From: Pelargonium cotyledonis
Lineage: Eukaryota; Streptophyta; Magnoliopsida; Geraniales; Geraniaceae
Reading direction: 5' to 3'
DNA length: 41,425 nucleotides
Assembly: GCA_036897625.1 (NCBI GenBank)
Contig: JAYMTA010000103.1
Coordinates: 1 to 41,425 of the forward strand
The notes beneath the pieces were generated by a model. It saw only the letters and a list, made by a program, of their open reading frames with translations. It searched no databases and was not told where the DNA came from. A program made the translations under genes and the position numbers. This document shows, piece by piece, positions 30,480-41,425 of the stretch (positions are counted from its first letter, which is position 1; each line of letters begins with the position of its first letter).

Positions 30480-31161
30480 TGCGGATGATATGAGGATTAT
30501 TGACATTACTATTATGATTATTGTCTTGTTTTTCTTCACATTTACATTTTATGCAATAGCAGAGCCTGGTTGGTTTCAACTTTTGTCATTTTTGTTCAGT
30601 AGAAGAAAAATGGTTTGTTAGGCTTTGTGTAAAGAAATTGAAGTTTCTTTTATGAATGTGTGTTGATTTGAGATCGGTTTTCAAATTCTGAGATGGGAGA
30701 GCTAAGTTTTGGTTTACATATGTGTGTTTTTAAACCCGGTTTGAAATATGACTGAGTCTATTTTATGCGATTGAACTCATAGAAATCTGGTAGGATTTCA
30801 AGTGTGAGAATGTCACGACGGATTCATATCTGCTGGCATTTAGTCCGACATAAAATTGATTCAATTTGGAGTTGAACATATCGGATTTATTCAATGAAAT
30901 ATGAAATTATATCGATCAAATTTGCAATTTATTATGTTGGAATAAAAATACAAAAGTGACATACACTAGTATATGGCATTTTTCACAACCACAAATTAGA
31001 ATGTTTATGGTGTAAAATATAAAAAAAAAAATTGTGAAAAAGTTTATTTATTTATTTATTTGGAGTTATTTTGAATAATCTATTTATGTGATGAGCGGAC
31101 TGGTCGGTAGAAAATTCTACACTTGAACTCGTCGTTGTTGCTGTTGATTCTTCTGCTGCTG

Positions 31162-31164
<3 letters not shown>
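30480..31164. other. OTLD1 3'UTR and DCP1 promoter region
   Basis: AT-rich non-coding sequence. No repeats of note apart from a TTTA run at about 31045-31062. The DCP1 leader begins near 31150. Confidence 0.5.

Positions 31165-31202
<38 letters not shown>
31165..31202 (+). repeat. (CT)n microsatellite in the DCP1 leader
   Basis: About nineteen CT units ending 30 bp before the DCP1 start codon, followed by a telo-box TAGGGTTT at 31207-31214. Confidence 0.9.
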
Positions 31203-31208
<6 letters not shown>

Positions 31209-31231
31209 GGGTTTTATTGAGAGCTACAACA

Positions 31232-34200
31232 ATGTCACAGAGTGGCAAATTGATGCCCAATCTTGACCAACACAGCACCAAGCTCCTCAACCTCACTGTT
31301 CTCCAGCGTATCGACCCCTTCGTCGAGGAGATTCTCATCACTGCTGCTCATGTCACCCTCTACGAATTCAACATCGACCTCAGCCAATGGGTCTATATGT
31401 CTCTTACCGATCTCAATTTCATTTCCATTTTTCATGTTCTGTTTATTGACGTAGTTGATTTTCATTTCGCAGAGTCGCAAGGACGTCGAAGGATCTCTCT
31501 TTGTCGTCAAGAGGTAAACGATTAAGTATTTTGGGGTTTTGATAGGTCGAATTCGGATTGTGAATTGTTGTTGTTCGAATTCGGTGGCTGGATTGGATTG
31601 GATTGATGATTTTGTGTTCGTTGTTGCTTTCAGGAACACACAGCCTCGGTTTCAGTTCATTGTGATGAATAGGAGGAATACTGGTAATTACAGTGCTCTC
31701 TCTCTCTCTCTCTCTCTTAATTTTGCTGTTTTTTCTTTTGAACTTTTTTATAATTCTTAAGATTTTCATGGATAAACAATGAATTGTGTTTATTTGCTTG
31801 AGTTCCTAATTACTGGTTCATAGTTTTAGATTGTGCTTATAATGAAATGCATCATGATACTGGTAATTACTTTGTATTCTCTCTCTCTCATAAAAATTTC
31901 TTGTGTTTTTTCTTTGAAATCTTGTATTATTCTTAAGATTTTCATGACAAACAACTGAGAATTCTATTTATTTGTTTATGAGTTCTTAATAATCCGTTCA
32001 TAGTTTTGGATTATGCTTATATTGAAAATTTGAAATGCAGCACCTTACTAGAACTTACAGGTCATTTTTTTTTTCCTTTTAAATTTTGTATGATTCTTAA
32101 GATTTTCATGGACAAAACTACAGATGAATTGTATTTATTTGTTTAGGAGTTCCTAATAATTGGTTCATAGTGTTAGATTGTGCTTATATGGCATGTCAAT
32201 TGGGTTGTGTGTGTTAAGAAGGTTGAATATTGTGGTATAAACAGATAATTTGGTGGAGAATCTATTGGGGGATTTTGAGTTTGAAGTTCAGGTTCCCTAT
32301 CTATTATATCGAAATGCAGCACAAGAAGTGAATGGTATATGGTTCTACAATGCACGCGAATGTGAAGAGGTTGCAAATCTCTTTAACAGGTACTGTGTTG
32401 CTCTTTTCCCATATTGTATAACTGTATTTTGAGTAACAGCCACTTGAACCAATCCTTTAGTTTACTTCGCCATAGTCTGAAGTAGGTATTCTTAGTTAGT
32501 TAAGTTGTTTCACTCAGCGTGCTCTTTATATGTCCAGGATACTTAATGCATATACTAAAGTCCCTCAAAAGTCAAAGGTATCTTCAGCAAAAAGGTAACA
32601 TATTTGATTATTTCTAGGTTATGAGCAAATGTTCATGTGTTTGTATGCAGATTTCTGTTATCTTGTAGGAAGTGCATTAGGTTATTAGCATAATTCCCAA
32701 AAATAAATGTTCTAGTCATGTTTCGATGCAGTGAGTTTGAGGAACTTGAAGCAGTCCCAACTATGGCTGTGATGGATGGGCCCCTTGAGCCACCGTCCTC
32801 AAATGCCTCCAACATTGCTGATGTTCCAGATGATCCTTCCTTTGTGAACTTCTTCAGTGTATGTACTTGTTTCCATAATGATATTTAGATGTTATTTTAC
32901 AACATGTCATGTCCGTTGCACTCAAAGGGAGTTTTGCATCCATTTATTGTTTGAAAATATTGTTTCTTGTCTCATTAAGAAATTGATCAATGCTCATACA
33001 TTCTTATGTCTTGTGTTTCTTAAAATTGTTTTGAGAGTCAGATCAGAAATAACTGTGATGCAAGTTCAGAAAAATTGAAAGTGACAGTAACTTCATTGTT
33101 GCATCTAAAAGAGTTTCAAATTCTTGAGATCCAGATCCAAAAAAACTTTTAGACTTCTTAATGATAATTGGAAATATCAAATATTATAGTGATAACAAAC
33201 TCCACTTTTGGTCTTTAGATGTACACTGCTGCAGATAGTCCTACATGAAACTTGATCCAACAGGCTTAGATTTATTATTTTGGTGGACGGAATGACCGAT
33301 TACAATGTTGGTAGTTAGTTGAGGCTATTGTGTTTAGTTGTTGGGAACACATTCAATTTTTAGAATTGGAAATTAAAAGGGTTTCTCTGGGCTTGTTTCA
33401 GAACATCAGCAAAATGGTAAAATTAGAAATCAAATGAATAGAATGAGAGTGAGAGTGACTTTTGTTAGACAAGTCAGAAAGTTTAGATATTAAGAGGTAA
33501 AACAAATGGTGGAAGGGTGGGATGAGAAAATGGGAATATTTTTTGGTTAATTTATGTCTATTTTTTGGAGCTGTTTTGGTTCATCTGTACATATTTAAGA
33601 CTTGATTTTGATAATGCAGGCCGCTATGAATATTGGGAATGTTTCAAATGTAGCAATACCTGGACAAACTTACCAGTCATCCGCAACAGTTCCTCCACCT
33701 TCCCTTCCACCCAGTGTTGCCTCTCCCATTGTGCCGACATTGAAAGTACCATCTCCTTTGCCGCCGGCATCTACTCCTATAATGCCTCTCCTTGATACCT
33801 CAGAATCCAACAGTCACATCAACCAGGCTGCTAATCTTGTAAAACCGTCCTCATTTTTTGGTCCTACTCCTTCCTCATCTGCACTGATGATGCCACCTAT
33901 TGCTTCGTCTGTGCCTACTTCACCTCCACTTCAACCTCCAGTGAGTCTACAGCGCCCTTATGGCGCACCACTACTCCAACCTTTTCCGCCACCCGCTCCT
34001 CCATTATCTCTAACTCCTGCTCCTGTTCCCACTCCTACATATGGGCCTATGATCAACAGAGATAAAGTTAAAGAAGCTCTTCTCGTATTGGTTCAGGTAA
34101 GATTCCTACATTATTGTTATTGTTGAATGTAGGAAACAGAATGTGATTCTTGATTGCTGGTAATTTGCTTTGCTATCATTAACATGCTTTTTGCAAGAAA

Positions 34201-34678
34201 AACTACTCAAGTTTTGGGTGCCATCCTTGATTTAAGGGAGGGCTAAATAGCAAATAGTCTTCCCTTTTGCTGTCAGCAAGTTACCTTAAACCATTACAAA
34301 ACCAGTCCATTTTCTCATTATTGAGAATCGAGAATGAGAATGGGAATGTGACTCTCATTCTTAATGTTCGGATTAGGATTTTTGGTTGTGAAAATGACTT
34401 GATTCCCATTCCCAATTCAAAATTTGTGATTCCAACCTATCTAAGTTCTTAAAAAAATAACGTTTTATTGGTATATATATGATAGTTTGTTGTCAATAGT
34501 TCAATGACCCTTGCTATATTATCATATTCATACCACTATATTTTCCTATAATGTTGTTACATTTTTGCTTTCTTTCTCTTGTGTAACTCGTACTGATGAG
34601 TTCTTAACGTGCATGTTACAGGACAATCAATTCATCGACATGGTCTACAGAGCATTGCTCAACGCACACCATTCTTGA
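31232..34678 (+). CDS. DCP1: DCP1, mRNA-decapping enzyme activator subunit
   Basis: Exons 31232-31390, 31473-31513, 31634-31683, 32245-32389, 32538-32594, 32732-32858, 33620-34096 and 34622-34678 give 370 residues, close to the Arabidopsis DCP1 length. Residues 12 to about 135 form the EVH1/PH-like DCP1 domain (LNLTVLQRIDPFVEEIL, YEFNIDLSQWSRKDVEGSLF, FQFIVMNRRNT, VPYLLYRN, GIWFYNARECEEVANLF). Then follows SEFEELEAV and a long Pro/Ser-rich linker. The C-terminal trimerisation helix ends in FIDMVYRALLNAHHS. DCP1 binds DCP2 and stimulates 5' cap removal in cytoplasmic P-bodies. Start ATG 31232 opens the family N-terminus after a CT-rich leader with a telo-box. All introns are GT-AG. Intron 3 carries a tandem array. 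Confidence 0.93.
31677..32200 (+). repeat. Three-copy tandem array in DCP1 intron 3, starting at its donor
   Basis: The exon 3 end with donor (ATACTG|GTAATTAC, 31678-31691) is repeated at 31857-31870, and a decayed copy lies near 32040-32055. Each is followed by CT-rich sequence, then TTGTAT/TAATTCTTAAGATTTTCATG, GTTTATTTG, AGTTCCTAAT, GGTTCATAGT and AGATTGTGCTTAT. Period about 179-190 bp. Confidence 0.85.
34300..34440. repeat. Degraded GGAATGGGA-type element in DCP1 intron 7
   Basis: GAGAATGGGAATGTGACTCT, GATTAGGATTTTTGG and GATTCCCATTCCC resemble the interior of the TIR element at 3529-3693. No clean ends. Confidence 0.45.
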
Positions 34679-35119
34679 GGAAATCTCCTTTTTGCTTGCA
34701 TGAGTTTTTGTTGTGTAGTTCATTTTTTACTAGAGCAAAACCCTAATTTGTATAGCAATTCGTTGCAGTCGTTTTTTTTTTTTATAATGAGTATCCTTTA
34801 TTAACATATACATAATCATCCTTGATCGTTGTTGATTTGTGAAGATAAACAGACATTGCATTTTGAGTCCTTGCAGTGCTTGTAGTGTTATTATTATTAT
34901 TCATTGGAATGGAAATTTGATTACATTGCTCATGAAAATTGCTTGATGTCCAATGTACAATAACTACTTGTGCATTTTTCCCCCTAATTTATGTGTTCGC
35001 AAAATGTGTGTATTGGCATTTTTGCATTACTCGAAAATCGATCAATTTATTTGAGGGTTCGGGGGCTGTGCTGGTAGGCTCTTCTTCTTCTTCTTCGGTG
35101 CTTGCTGAGTTGGTAGACT
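34679..35119. other. DCP1 3'UTR and flank
   Basis: Non-coding, with short T and ATT runs (34768-34783, 34889-34901) and a TTC run at about 35080-35097. No gene seen. Confidence 0.5.
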
Positions 35120-35374
35120 CGAATTAAACGTTGATGGGACTCCGTATAGAGAGAAGTTGGTAGCTGCGGGGCTGGTTGGGTGGTAAGAGATTGTCATGAT
35201 TGAGTTTAGGGTGGAGGTTGTCTTAGTTGATGGGTGTGTAGTGAAGTCCGGATTATCGAAACATTAGCAATTAGTCAAACAATCGAGAAGCTGATCGAGC
35301 GTGGCTGGAATCATATTGACATTGAGTCTGATTCAATGTCAGTATTTCAAGTATTCAATGTCAGTATTTCAAGT
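35120..35374 (+). pseudogene. Decayed RNase H domain, retroelement remnant
   Basis: In shifting + frames the order is LNVDGTPYREKLVAAG (from about 35124), GWVVRDCHD (about 35176), and then LAISQTIEKLIERGWN followed by HIDIESDSMSVFQV up to 35352. This is the order of an RNase H fold of plant non-LTR retroelement type: DG at strand 1, V(V/I)RD, the helix before ESDS. Stops and frameshifts between the pieces mean no intact protein. A 22-bp tandem duplication (35331-35352 and 35353-35374) falls on the last motif. Confidence 0.5.
35331..35374 (+). repeat. 22-bp perfect tandem duplication
   Basis: Two perfect copies of a unit starting ATTCAATGTCAG and ending TATTTCAAGT. They lie in the decayed RNase H sequence. 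Confidence 0.9.
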
Positions 35375-35762
35375 TGAAAGAGAGGTCTAAAGTGTCTTTG
35401 ATCGATTCTTCGGGATAGTTTAGATCTTTTAGGTCTAGTTATAGTATTAGTTTAATGCTTATGAGTTGGTATGTGAATTGAGTTCCTCGAGTTTTTTTTC
35501 AGGCTTGTCAAATTGGAATAGTTAAGATTATCTTGATTTTATTTCGGGTTTGTTATTTTTTTATTTGAGTTCTTTCGCGCTAAACACACAAAAATAAAAA
35601 TAAATAAATAAATGAAGAAGCTAAATTTGAACAATTTATTAAAGTGGGTACCAATTTGAAATAAAACGTGTAGTTTGGGTACTAAATGAAATATTTTATT
35701 TTACATTAATTCCGGCGGAATTTTCAGTGACAGCTACTTCACTGTAACCATTACCTAACCAA

Positions 35763-35766
<4 letters not shown>
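35375..35766. other. Promoter region of nicalin
   Basis: AT-rich sequence with an AAATA run around 35588-35613. I could not assign a TATA box. Confidence 0.4.

Positions 35767-35799
<33 letters not shown>
35767..35799 (+). repeat. (CT)n microsatellite in the nicalin leader
   Basis: About sixteen CT units 120 bp before the start codon. Confidence 0.9.
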
Positions 35800-35801
<2 letters not shown>

Positions 35802-35919
35802 TCTCCAATTCACAAATAATTTTTCTGATCAACCAAAACGCCGGAACTGAATCTAGAATCCTCCAAACCCTTACAACTTGCTCTCCGACCACCACCTATC
35901 CGCCGTGTCGCCGCCACCA

Positions 35920-36667
35920 ATGGCCGCGGCAAAATCTCACGAGCGCGAGATACTGGACTCTGTGTACTCCGTCATCGCTCCCGTCTTCATTCTTGTGGCC
36001 TGCGTCGAGCTCTGCGACGCTGCCACCGTCGTCGACGTCTACCGCCTCATTCAGTATGACATTTCTGGCGTCCCGTTCGGATCTCGCCTCGCAGCTCTTA
36101 ATCACCACGCCGGCTCCTTGCATTTCGCTCCCGGCGCCGATCTGTCCCGCACGGTCGTCATGATTCCGCTTCGAGAAATGAACATGTCTATTGTCAAAGG
36201 TAGTGTTCGGTTTCTATATTTAGCTATGGCGCTGTATTGTTAAGATAGAATCCTGCTTGGTGTAGCGAAGTTTCTTTGTGTATGATTCAGCTCCTGATAG
36301 AGTTATTTGAATTGCTTGCTTTGTATAATATGCTGCCAAATCCTCAGTGTCTTATTTGTTTCTTATATTATTGTATGTTAATCAGAGTTCAGAAATGAAT
36401 TGTATGACTGTTCAGAGGTAGTGTTCACTTACTATATGTAGCTGTACTGTTGACTAGTTGCAAGGATTCTGCTAGGAGTAGTGAAAATTGCTGAACAATT
36501 TCTTTGAATTGCTTGCTCTGCAAGATATGCTGCTGAATCCTCTGTGTCCTCTTTGTTACAGCGATCTCGATGAGTTGTTATTGGATGCTAATCATGTTTC
36601 TTAGAGTTAAGAAATGAATTGTGCTAATGATCCATTGAGGTTCTTATAAAGGTATACAATATCCACC

Positions 36668-36718
<51 letters not shown>

Positions 36719-38129
36719 GGAGAGAGAAGAAAATGTCTTGGTGAATGGATTTTTACTTACGAATAGTTTGCTACTGGCTACATACTTGTTTGCTTAAGCT
36801 TGTTTTTAGCTTTCTGTTGTCATTGTTTAAAGGGTTTAGAAGAAATAAGAATGGTGCCATATCCCAAGTGCTAACTGGTTTTTATAGCACCTCTATTGAA
36901 TTGAACAGTATTTACCACTAATTCTATTTACTGACCGATATCATCATTTTGTGGCAATCTCTTGCAGAATATATTTCTCAAAGACAGCCACTAGGAGGCT
37001 TGTTATTTTTTGTTCCCCGGATGCTTAGTTTAGAGAACAAAGATGAAACTGAGAGTAATCAAATCCATGAAAGGGAGCTGATGAAGAACGTCTTAGTGGA
37101 ACTTGAAAAGTTACTAGTGCATGTCAAAATACATGTGAGTGTAGCAAAGATAAAATCTGTCTTTCTTCATGTTCAACGTTACTATAACTTTCTTTATATG
37201 TACTTAATCTTGGTATATATAGCAAAGTATGCACATACATATATATATATACCAGGAAATATGGTATTTGTGAGTTAGTTCCATACCATTCTGTTCCTGT
37301 TCTCTCAAGTTGCTTTGTTTGTGCATATATCTTATCAATCACTATCTCCATTACATTGTTTCATTTGCATTCTTATGATGATATATTTTGTTGCAGTTTC
37401 CTGTGTATTTTGCTTATGAAGATGACAATATTGATGCTGTATTGGCTGATGTCAAGAAGAATGATGCCACTGGTCAGCCTGCTACTGCTACTACTGGAGG
37501 GTTAGTAAATAGTTCAATGATTATGTCCTCTGGAGATTTTGAGGGCCATCCCTTAACTATACTATGATTATTATGATTAGATGAATTATACGGAGCAATT
37601 TAACATGTTTAACCATACGTGCACTCTACTGTTTGACATTCTTCTGAATTCACATCTCTTAAATGGGTGTATTTTCTCTTATTGAGTTTGAAATATATTC
37701 ATCTTTGCATGATTCTGATTGCCTTGACCTAAAAGTTGTAAACTTAGTCATGTCAATACTAACTTGTATGTTTTCTAGTTTGAATAATTTGATTTCTGTT
37801 GCAATGGATACATATATTATTATTGTTGTTTAGTCATCTGATCCTCATTCCTCAATAATTATTTGTTGCAGATACAAGCTTGTAGTCTCAACACCAGAAC
37901 CCCAGAAAATTGTGTCTCCTGCTATTACAAATATTCAGGTTCTAACTCGACCTCTTTCACTTTAATTGGAGGTCATCTGGTTGTATGTTGTGAAACCTGA
38001 CTCTCTCTATACTCTTCTACTAATATTACCTGTAAAAAAACATTACAGAATGGCAAAAAAATTGTTTTTGTTCACAGTTACGTGGAAGGATTACAAAGTT
38101 TTTCTTACCTCTGCTAATAGAAAATTATA

Positions 38130-38172
<43 letters not shown>

Positions 38173-40643
38173 TCTGAATTTGGCCACCTTTGTTGCATTT
38201 CATGTACCTGCCAAGAAGTGCATCCTCTTGGCGGGTAAAGGAACTTTTAGCCACTTAAATCCTCGGGTTTCTAAGTTCACAGATTCTAATATTAGCATTG
38301 GGCTGCTATAACTTGTACGTAGGTTAATTTACTCGTTTGTATGGTTATAGGGATGGTTATCAGGATTAAAAGCAGATGGAGATGCTAATCAACTTCCAAC
38401 CATTGCTATAATAGCTTCCTATGATACATTTGGGGCTGCTCCTGTACGAAATGCTCTAAAATTTTATTTCTAAAATCAACATTCAACACTATGAGCTGTC
38501 TAAAGGTGTTAATGCATTTATGTTTGCAGGCATTGTCAGTGGGAAGTGACAGCAATGGAAGCGGCATTGCCGCTCTACTTGAAATAGCTAGGTTATTCTC
38601 TCTTCTGTATTCAAACCCTAAGACAAGAGGGAGGTACAATATACTATTTGGTCTAACATCTGGTGGGCCTTATAACTACAACGGAACTCATAAGGTTCTT
38701 AGTCTTCTTGGTTGATTGAATTTATTATCCATGCATTTGTCTCGAATGTGTTAATTATTTTAGGAATCTCCTTTTGCAGTGGCTCCGGACCTTTGATCAT
38801 CGCTTGCGTGAGAGTATTGATTATGCTATTTGCCTAAATAGCGTCGGGTCATGGGATGATAAATTGTGGATTCATGTGTCAAAGCCTCCAGAAAATGCAT
38901 ACATAAAGCAAATCTTTGAAGTAAGTTGATTAACTTCTTAGAGAGGTATCATTGAATTACATCAAGTTCTGCTGTTGTGTTTCATGAGCTGATCAGTGGA
39001 GTTTTGTGTAGGGTTTCTCTGCAGTAGCAGAGGAGTTGGGATTTCAAGTTGGTCTGAAGCACAAGAAAATAAACATTTCCAATCCTCGAGTATGTAGATA
39101 TACCTGGAATAACAACAAAAATTAGAATGTTATGATAAATAAATTAATTTGAGAATTCATAAGGTCGGAATATGGAAATGAATGTGTTAAGTATTGAGAT
39201 GAATAATTGGTTAACCATGTGATCAAGTTGTTGACCTGCTGTAGGTAGCTTGGGAGCACGAACAGTTTTCAAGACTGAGAGTTACTGCAGCTACCCTTTC
39301 TGAACTCTCTGTTCCACCTGAATTATTTGAGAGCACAGGAGGTTTGTCAGATAGCAGGTCGAGTTTATATACTACCTCTTTACCTTGTCACTAGGTTTCC
39401 CATTTCTTTAGATAGCCATATTTACTATTATGTGTACTCTTTTGTTTTTTTCACTGCAGACAATTTGTGAATGAAACTGCAATCATCAAAAGTGTCAAAT
39501 TGGTTGCCGAGAGTCTTGCGGTATGATGTCTTTAGCCATGGCAGTGTAGATTTGGACACAATTTTTTTAGTGTTGCTTCTGTCAAAAATATTAAGAAATT
39601 AGAAGTCTTGCCAGTTTATTCTCAAATTTACAGTTACACGAATATCTTGGCTGCTGATGATAGGGTCAGGAAAATGTGCAATATATAACATATAAACTTG
39701 AATATACAACTTAAATTTATTGTGTTCACTAATGTCTAGTCATTTTATCTTCTACAGAGGCATATTTATGGTCACCAGGGAAAGAACATTAAAATCTTTG
39801 CAGATGACAGCCATTTGTCCGTCAATCCATCTTATGTACAATCATGGCTAGATCTTTTGTCACGAACACCTCGAGTGGCGCCATTTTTGGAAAAGAACGA
39901 CCCATTTGTCATGGCACTGAAAAAGGTATCAGTAACTCCCTTTTTTCCAGCTTTTGTGCATATTCCTGTTTTCTCCTACTATTTGGCTTATGATAGATTG
40001 ATGATTGATGGCCATGTATAATGAATTTGCCGTAAAATAGGCCAACCGGGTGGGCCAAAAAATGCAAGTATGCTTATCAGGCCACTTTTGTTGGCCCAGG
40101 CCCTGTATAATTGAGCTAGTCTAGTGATGGGCTGCAGCTCAATTTTGCAAGCAATTATCAGGCCGAATCGGTTGTTTAATGCCCTCCTATTATTTTTATC
40201 TGATGGCAGGAATTAGCTGAACACACAGATGAGGTGAATGTGCAGCATGAGGTGCTTGATGGGATGTTCACTTTCTACGACTCAACAAAAGCTACACTTA
40301 ATATATATCAGGTATCAATATCGAGTATCGTGTGTCTTTTACGTTTTATTTTTTACTTGTGTACTCTTATCATTATGATGTATAATGTGATACAGGTTGC
40401 TAGTGTAACATTTGACCTGCTGTTGCTTCTGGTCCTGGTATCACATGTGATAGTGCTCTTCAGTTTTCTCGTCATTACAACTAGGGTAAATTACTCTAAT
40501 TCTAATCAATCTCGTAATGGCTTCATTTCTTTTCAATTGTTACGTAACTATATGCCACTTCCAATGATGATTATCGACAGGGTCTAGACGATCTAATCAG
40601 TTTCTTCCGGCGACCTCCCTCCCGGAAGGTGAAAGCAACTTGA
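35920..40643 (+). CDS. NCLN: Nicalin, ER membrane BOS-complex subunit
   Basis: Fourteen exons: 35920-36199, 36968-37134, 37397-37500, 37872-37938, 38351-38443, 38530-38694, 38780-38920, 39012-39089, 39245-39357, 39460-39520, 39758-39925, 40210-40311, 40396-40485 and 40581-40643; 563 residues. An N-terminal hydrophobic segment (VIAPVFILVACVELCDA) is followed by VVDVYRLIQYDISGVPFGSR, a nicalin signature. The M28 peptidase-like lumenal domain contains PTIAIIASYDTFGAAP, GSDSNGSGIAALLEIARLFS and FGLTSGGPYNYNGT but lacks a full metal site, as in nicalins. A C-terminal membrane helix (FDLLLLLVLVSHVIVLFSFL) precedes a short basic tail. Nicalin with NOMO and TMEM147 forms the BOS complex at the ER translocon for multipass protein insertion. 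ATG 35920 is chosen by family N-terminus. Intron 1 starts with a tandem duplication; introns 1 and 4 carry long microsatellites. Confidence 0.93.
36196..36625 (+). repeat. Donor-anchored tandem duplication in nicalin intron 1
   Basis: The exon 1 end and donor (AAAG|GTAGTGTTC, 36196-36208) are copied at 36414-36426 (AGAGGTAGTGTTC). Shared following words are TTTAGCT/TGTAGCT, TTTGAATTGCTTGCT, ATATGCTGC, AATCCTC, GTGTC and AGAAATGAATTGT. Period 218 bp. Confidence 0.85.
36669..36714 (+). repeat. (AG)n microsatellite in nicalin intron 1
   Basis: About twenty-two AG units. Confidence 0.95.
38129..38172 (+). repeat. (ATT)n microsatellite in nicalin intron 4
   Basis: About fourteen ATT units, far from the intron's splice sites. 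Confidence 0.95.
40030..40170. repeat. GGCC-word element in nicalin intron 11
   Basis: A run of GGCCAAC, GTGGGCCA, ATCAGGCC, TTGGCCCAGGCC and CAGGCCG words in both senses stands out from the AT-rich intron and resembles the body of a non-autonomous hAT-type element. The ends are unclear. Confidence 0.35.
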
Positions 40644-41393
40644 TAAACCAAGCAAGACTCTAAATGTAAACTTAGATTGGAATCGACGTAAAGGTATGTA
40701 GGTAGTTAAATGGTGGTTGGCTGGTTGGTTCCACTCGACGTGCTAATTAGTTGAAAGTGTTGCAATGGATCAACGTAGTGTAGTGTTAATAGTGAGATTT
40801 CATTGTTCCATAATGAGAGCGTTGAATGTGCGGGTAATATTTTGGTGAAAGTTTCGAGCTTATTCTTTCTAAAATACTAGTGGAAAACGTATTCATGTAG
40901 TTTAATTCTAGTTTGTATCTACATTCAGATTTTCACAAGATACAGGTTTTATAAGGTTTTGAGTTTGTTGTTGTATATGAAAATTTGCTTGCATAGGCTC
41001 GATGGCACAAATAATTTATCTGATCGATTATTTGGTCAAATCACAATGTTAATGTATCTTACAAATTGGGCACTTGAGTCTGTATGTCTAAACCCGGTCT
41101 AAGAGACCCTCAACATTGTTTGACAATGTGTTTATTATTGTGTGCAGGCTCGAGTTGGGAATTTAAGATTGAATCTCAATACATAAATGCAAATTAAAAA
41201 TCCTAACTATTGTTGAATCATATGATTTACCATACTAATGTTTTTAACTAATAGAGCACAATAAAAATAAAATAAAATAAAATTAATAGAACACAACACA
41301 AATTATTTTGATGACGAGTTAACAATAAATATACGTCAAGTGTGTTATACGTTATAATCCAAATTTATACAAAAACTTCACAAGAATGGCATC

Positions 41394-41425
<32 letters not shown>
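40644..41425. other. Nicalin 3'UTR and right flank
   Basis: No gene seen. AT-rich sequence with an AAATA-type run at about 41262-41282 and an (AT)n tract at 41395-41417 followed by GAGAGAG at the window edge. Confidence 0.5.

Noticed and set aside
30196..30579. 127-codon - strand frame with repeated ILKSFSGFAFA units
   Set aside because: It is the antisense reading of the OTLD1 last exon and its tandem stop-region copies, not a repeat protein.
31117..31341. - strand frame with an Arg-Glu repeat
   Set aside because: It is the CT microsatellite of the DCP1 leader translated.
35878..35919. Extended nicalin N-terminus from 35878
   Set aside because: No ATG occurs there (the codon is TTG); the family N-terminus matches a start at ATG 35920.
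1..41425. A multi-gene operon-like or biosynthetic cluster
   Set aside because: The nine genes act in unrelated processes and each has its own introns and promoter features; same-strand order alone is weak evidence.

Overview
This is nuclear DNA from a flowering plant, most likely a eudicot of the rosid type. The evidence is AT-rich intergenic DNA, GT-AG introns of about 80 to 1,800 bp, plant-only gene families (NAC, S40, VAMP71, ELM1, a CCS-type lycopene cyclase) and many short non-autonomous transposons. The species cannot be fixed from the sequence alone.

Nine protein genes are recognisable, all on the + strand. In order they are: an S40/DUF584 senescence-regulator gene at the left edge (4-696); a secreted Ole e 1-like protein (5455-6508, 2 exons); a NAC090-like transcription factor (8636-9855, 3 exons); a VAMP71 R-SNARE (12062-15390, 4 exons); an intronless CCS/CYC-B-type lycopene beta-cyclase (16703-18178); the mitochondrial fission factor ELM1 (19321-24926, 10 exons); the otubain-like deubiquitinase OTLD1 (27207-30396, 8 exons); the decapping activator DCP1 (31232-34678, 8 exons); and nicalin of the ER translocon-associated BOS complex (35920-40643, 14 exons). 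Exon joins were chosen by hand so that splice sites, phase and family sequence agree. The genes do not form a pathway; they are ordinary neighbours.

The space between and inside the genes holds most of the unusual material. There are hAT-like elements with TAGAG-type ends, including one nested inside another in ELM1 intron 9. A second short TIR family has ends reading AGCGTTTGGATTA. A 192-bp SINE-like insertion has a 10-bp target duplication, and its empty site is preserved in a neighbouring duplicate. A decayed RNase H domain lies upstream of nicalin. An apparently orphan promoter and first exon on the - strand lie between the NAC and VAMP genes.

The window is also rich in local tandem duplications that copy gene edges: splice donors (ELM1, DCP1, nicalin), a candidate 5'UTR exon (OTLD1), a stop codon (OTLD1) and leader sequence (Ole e 1-like, lycopene cyclase). 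OTLD1 has a 48-codon upstream ORF, a cluster of three G-boxes and a probable GC-AG intron, and is the most interesting locus for regulation. No clearly new multi-gene system was found.
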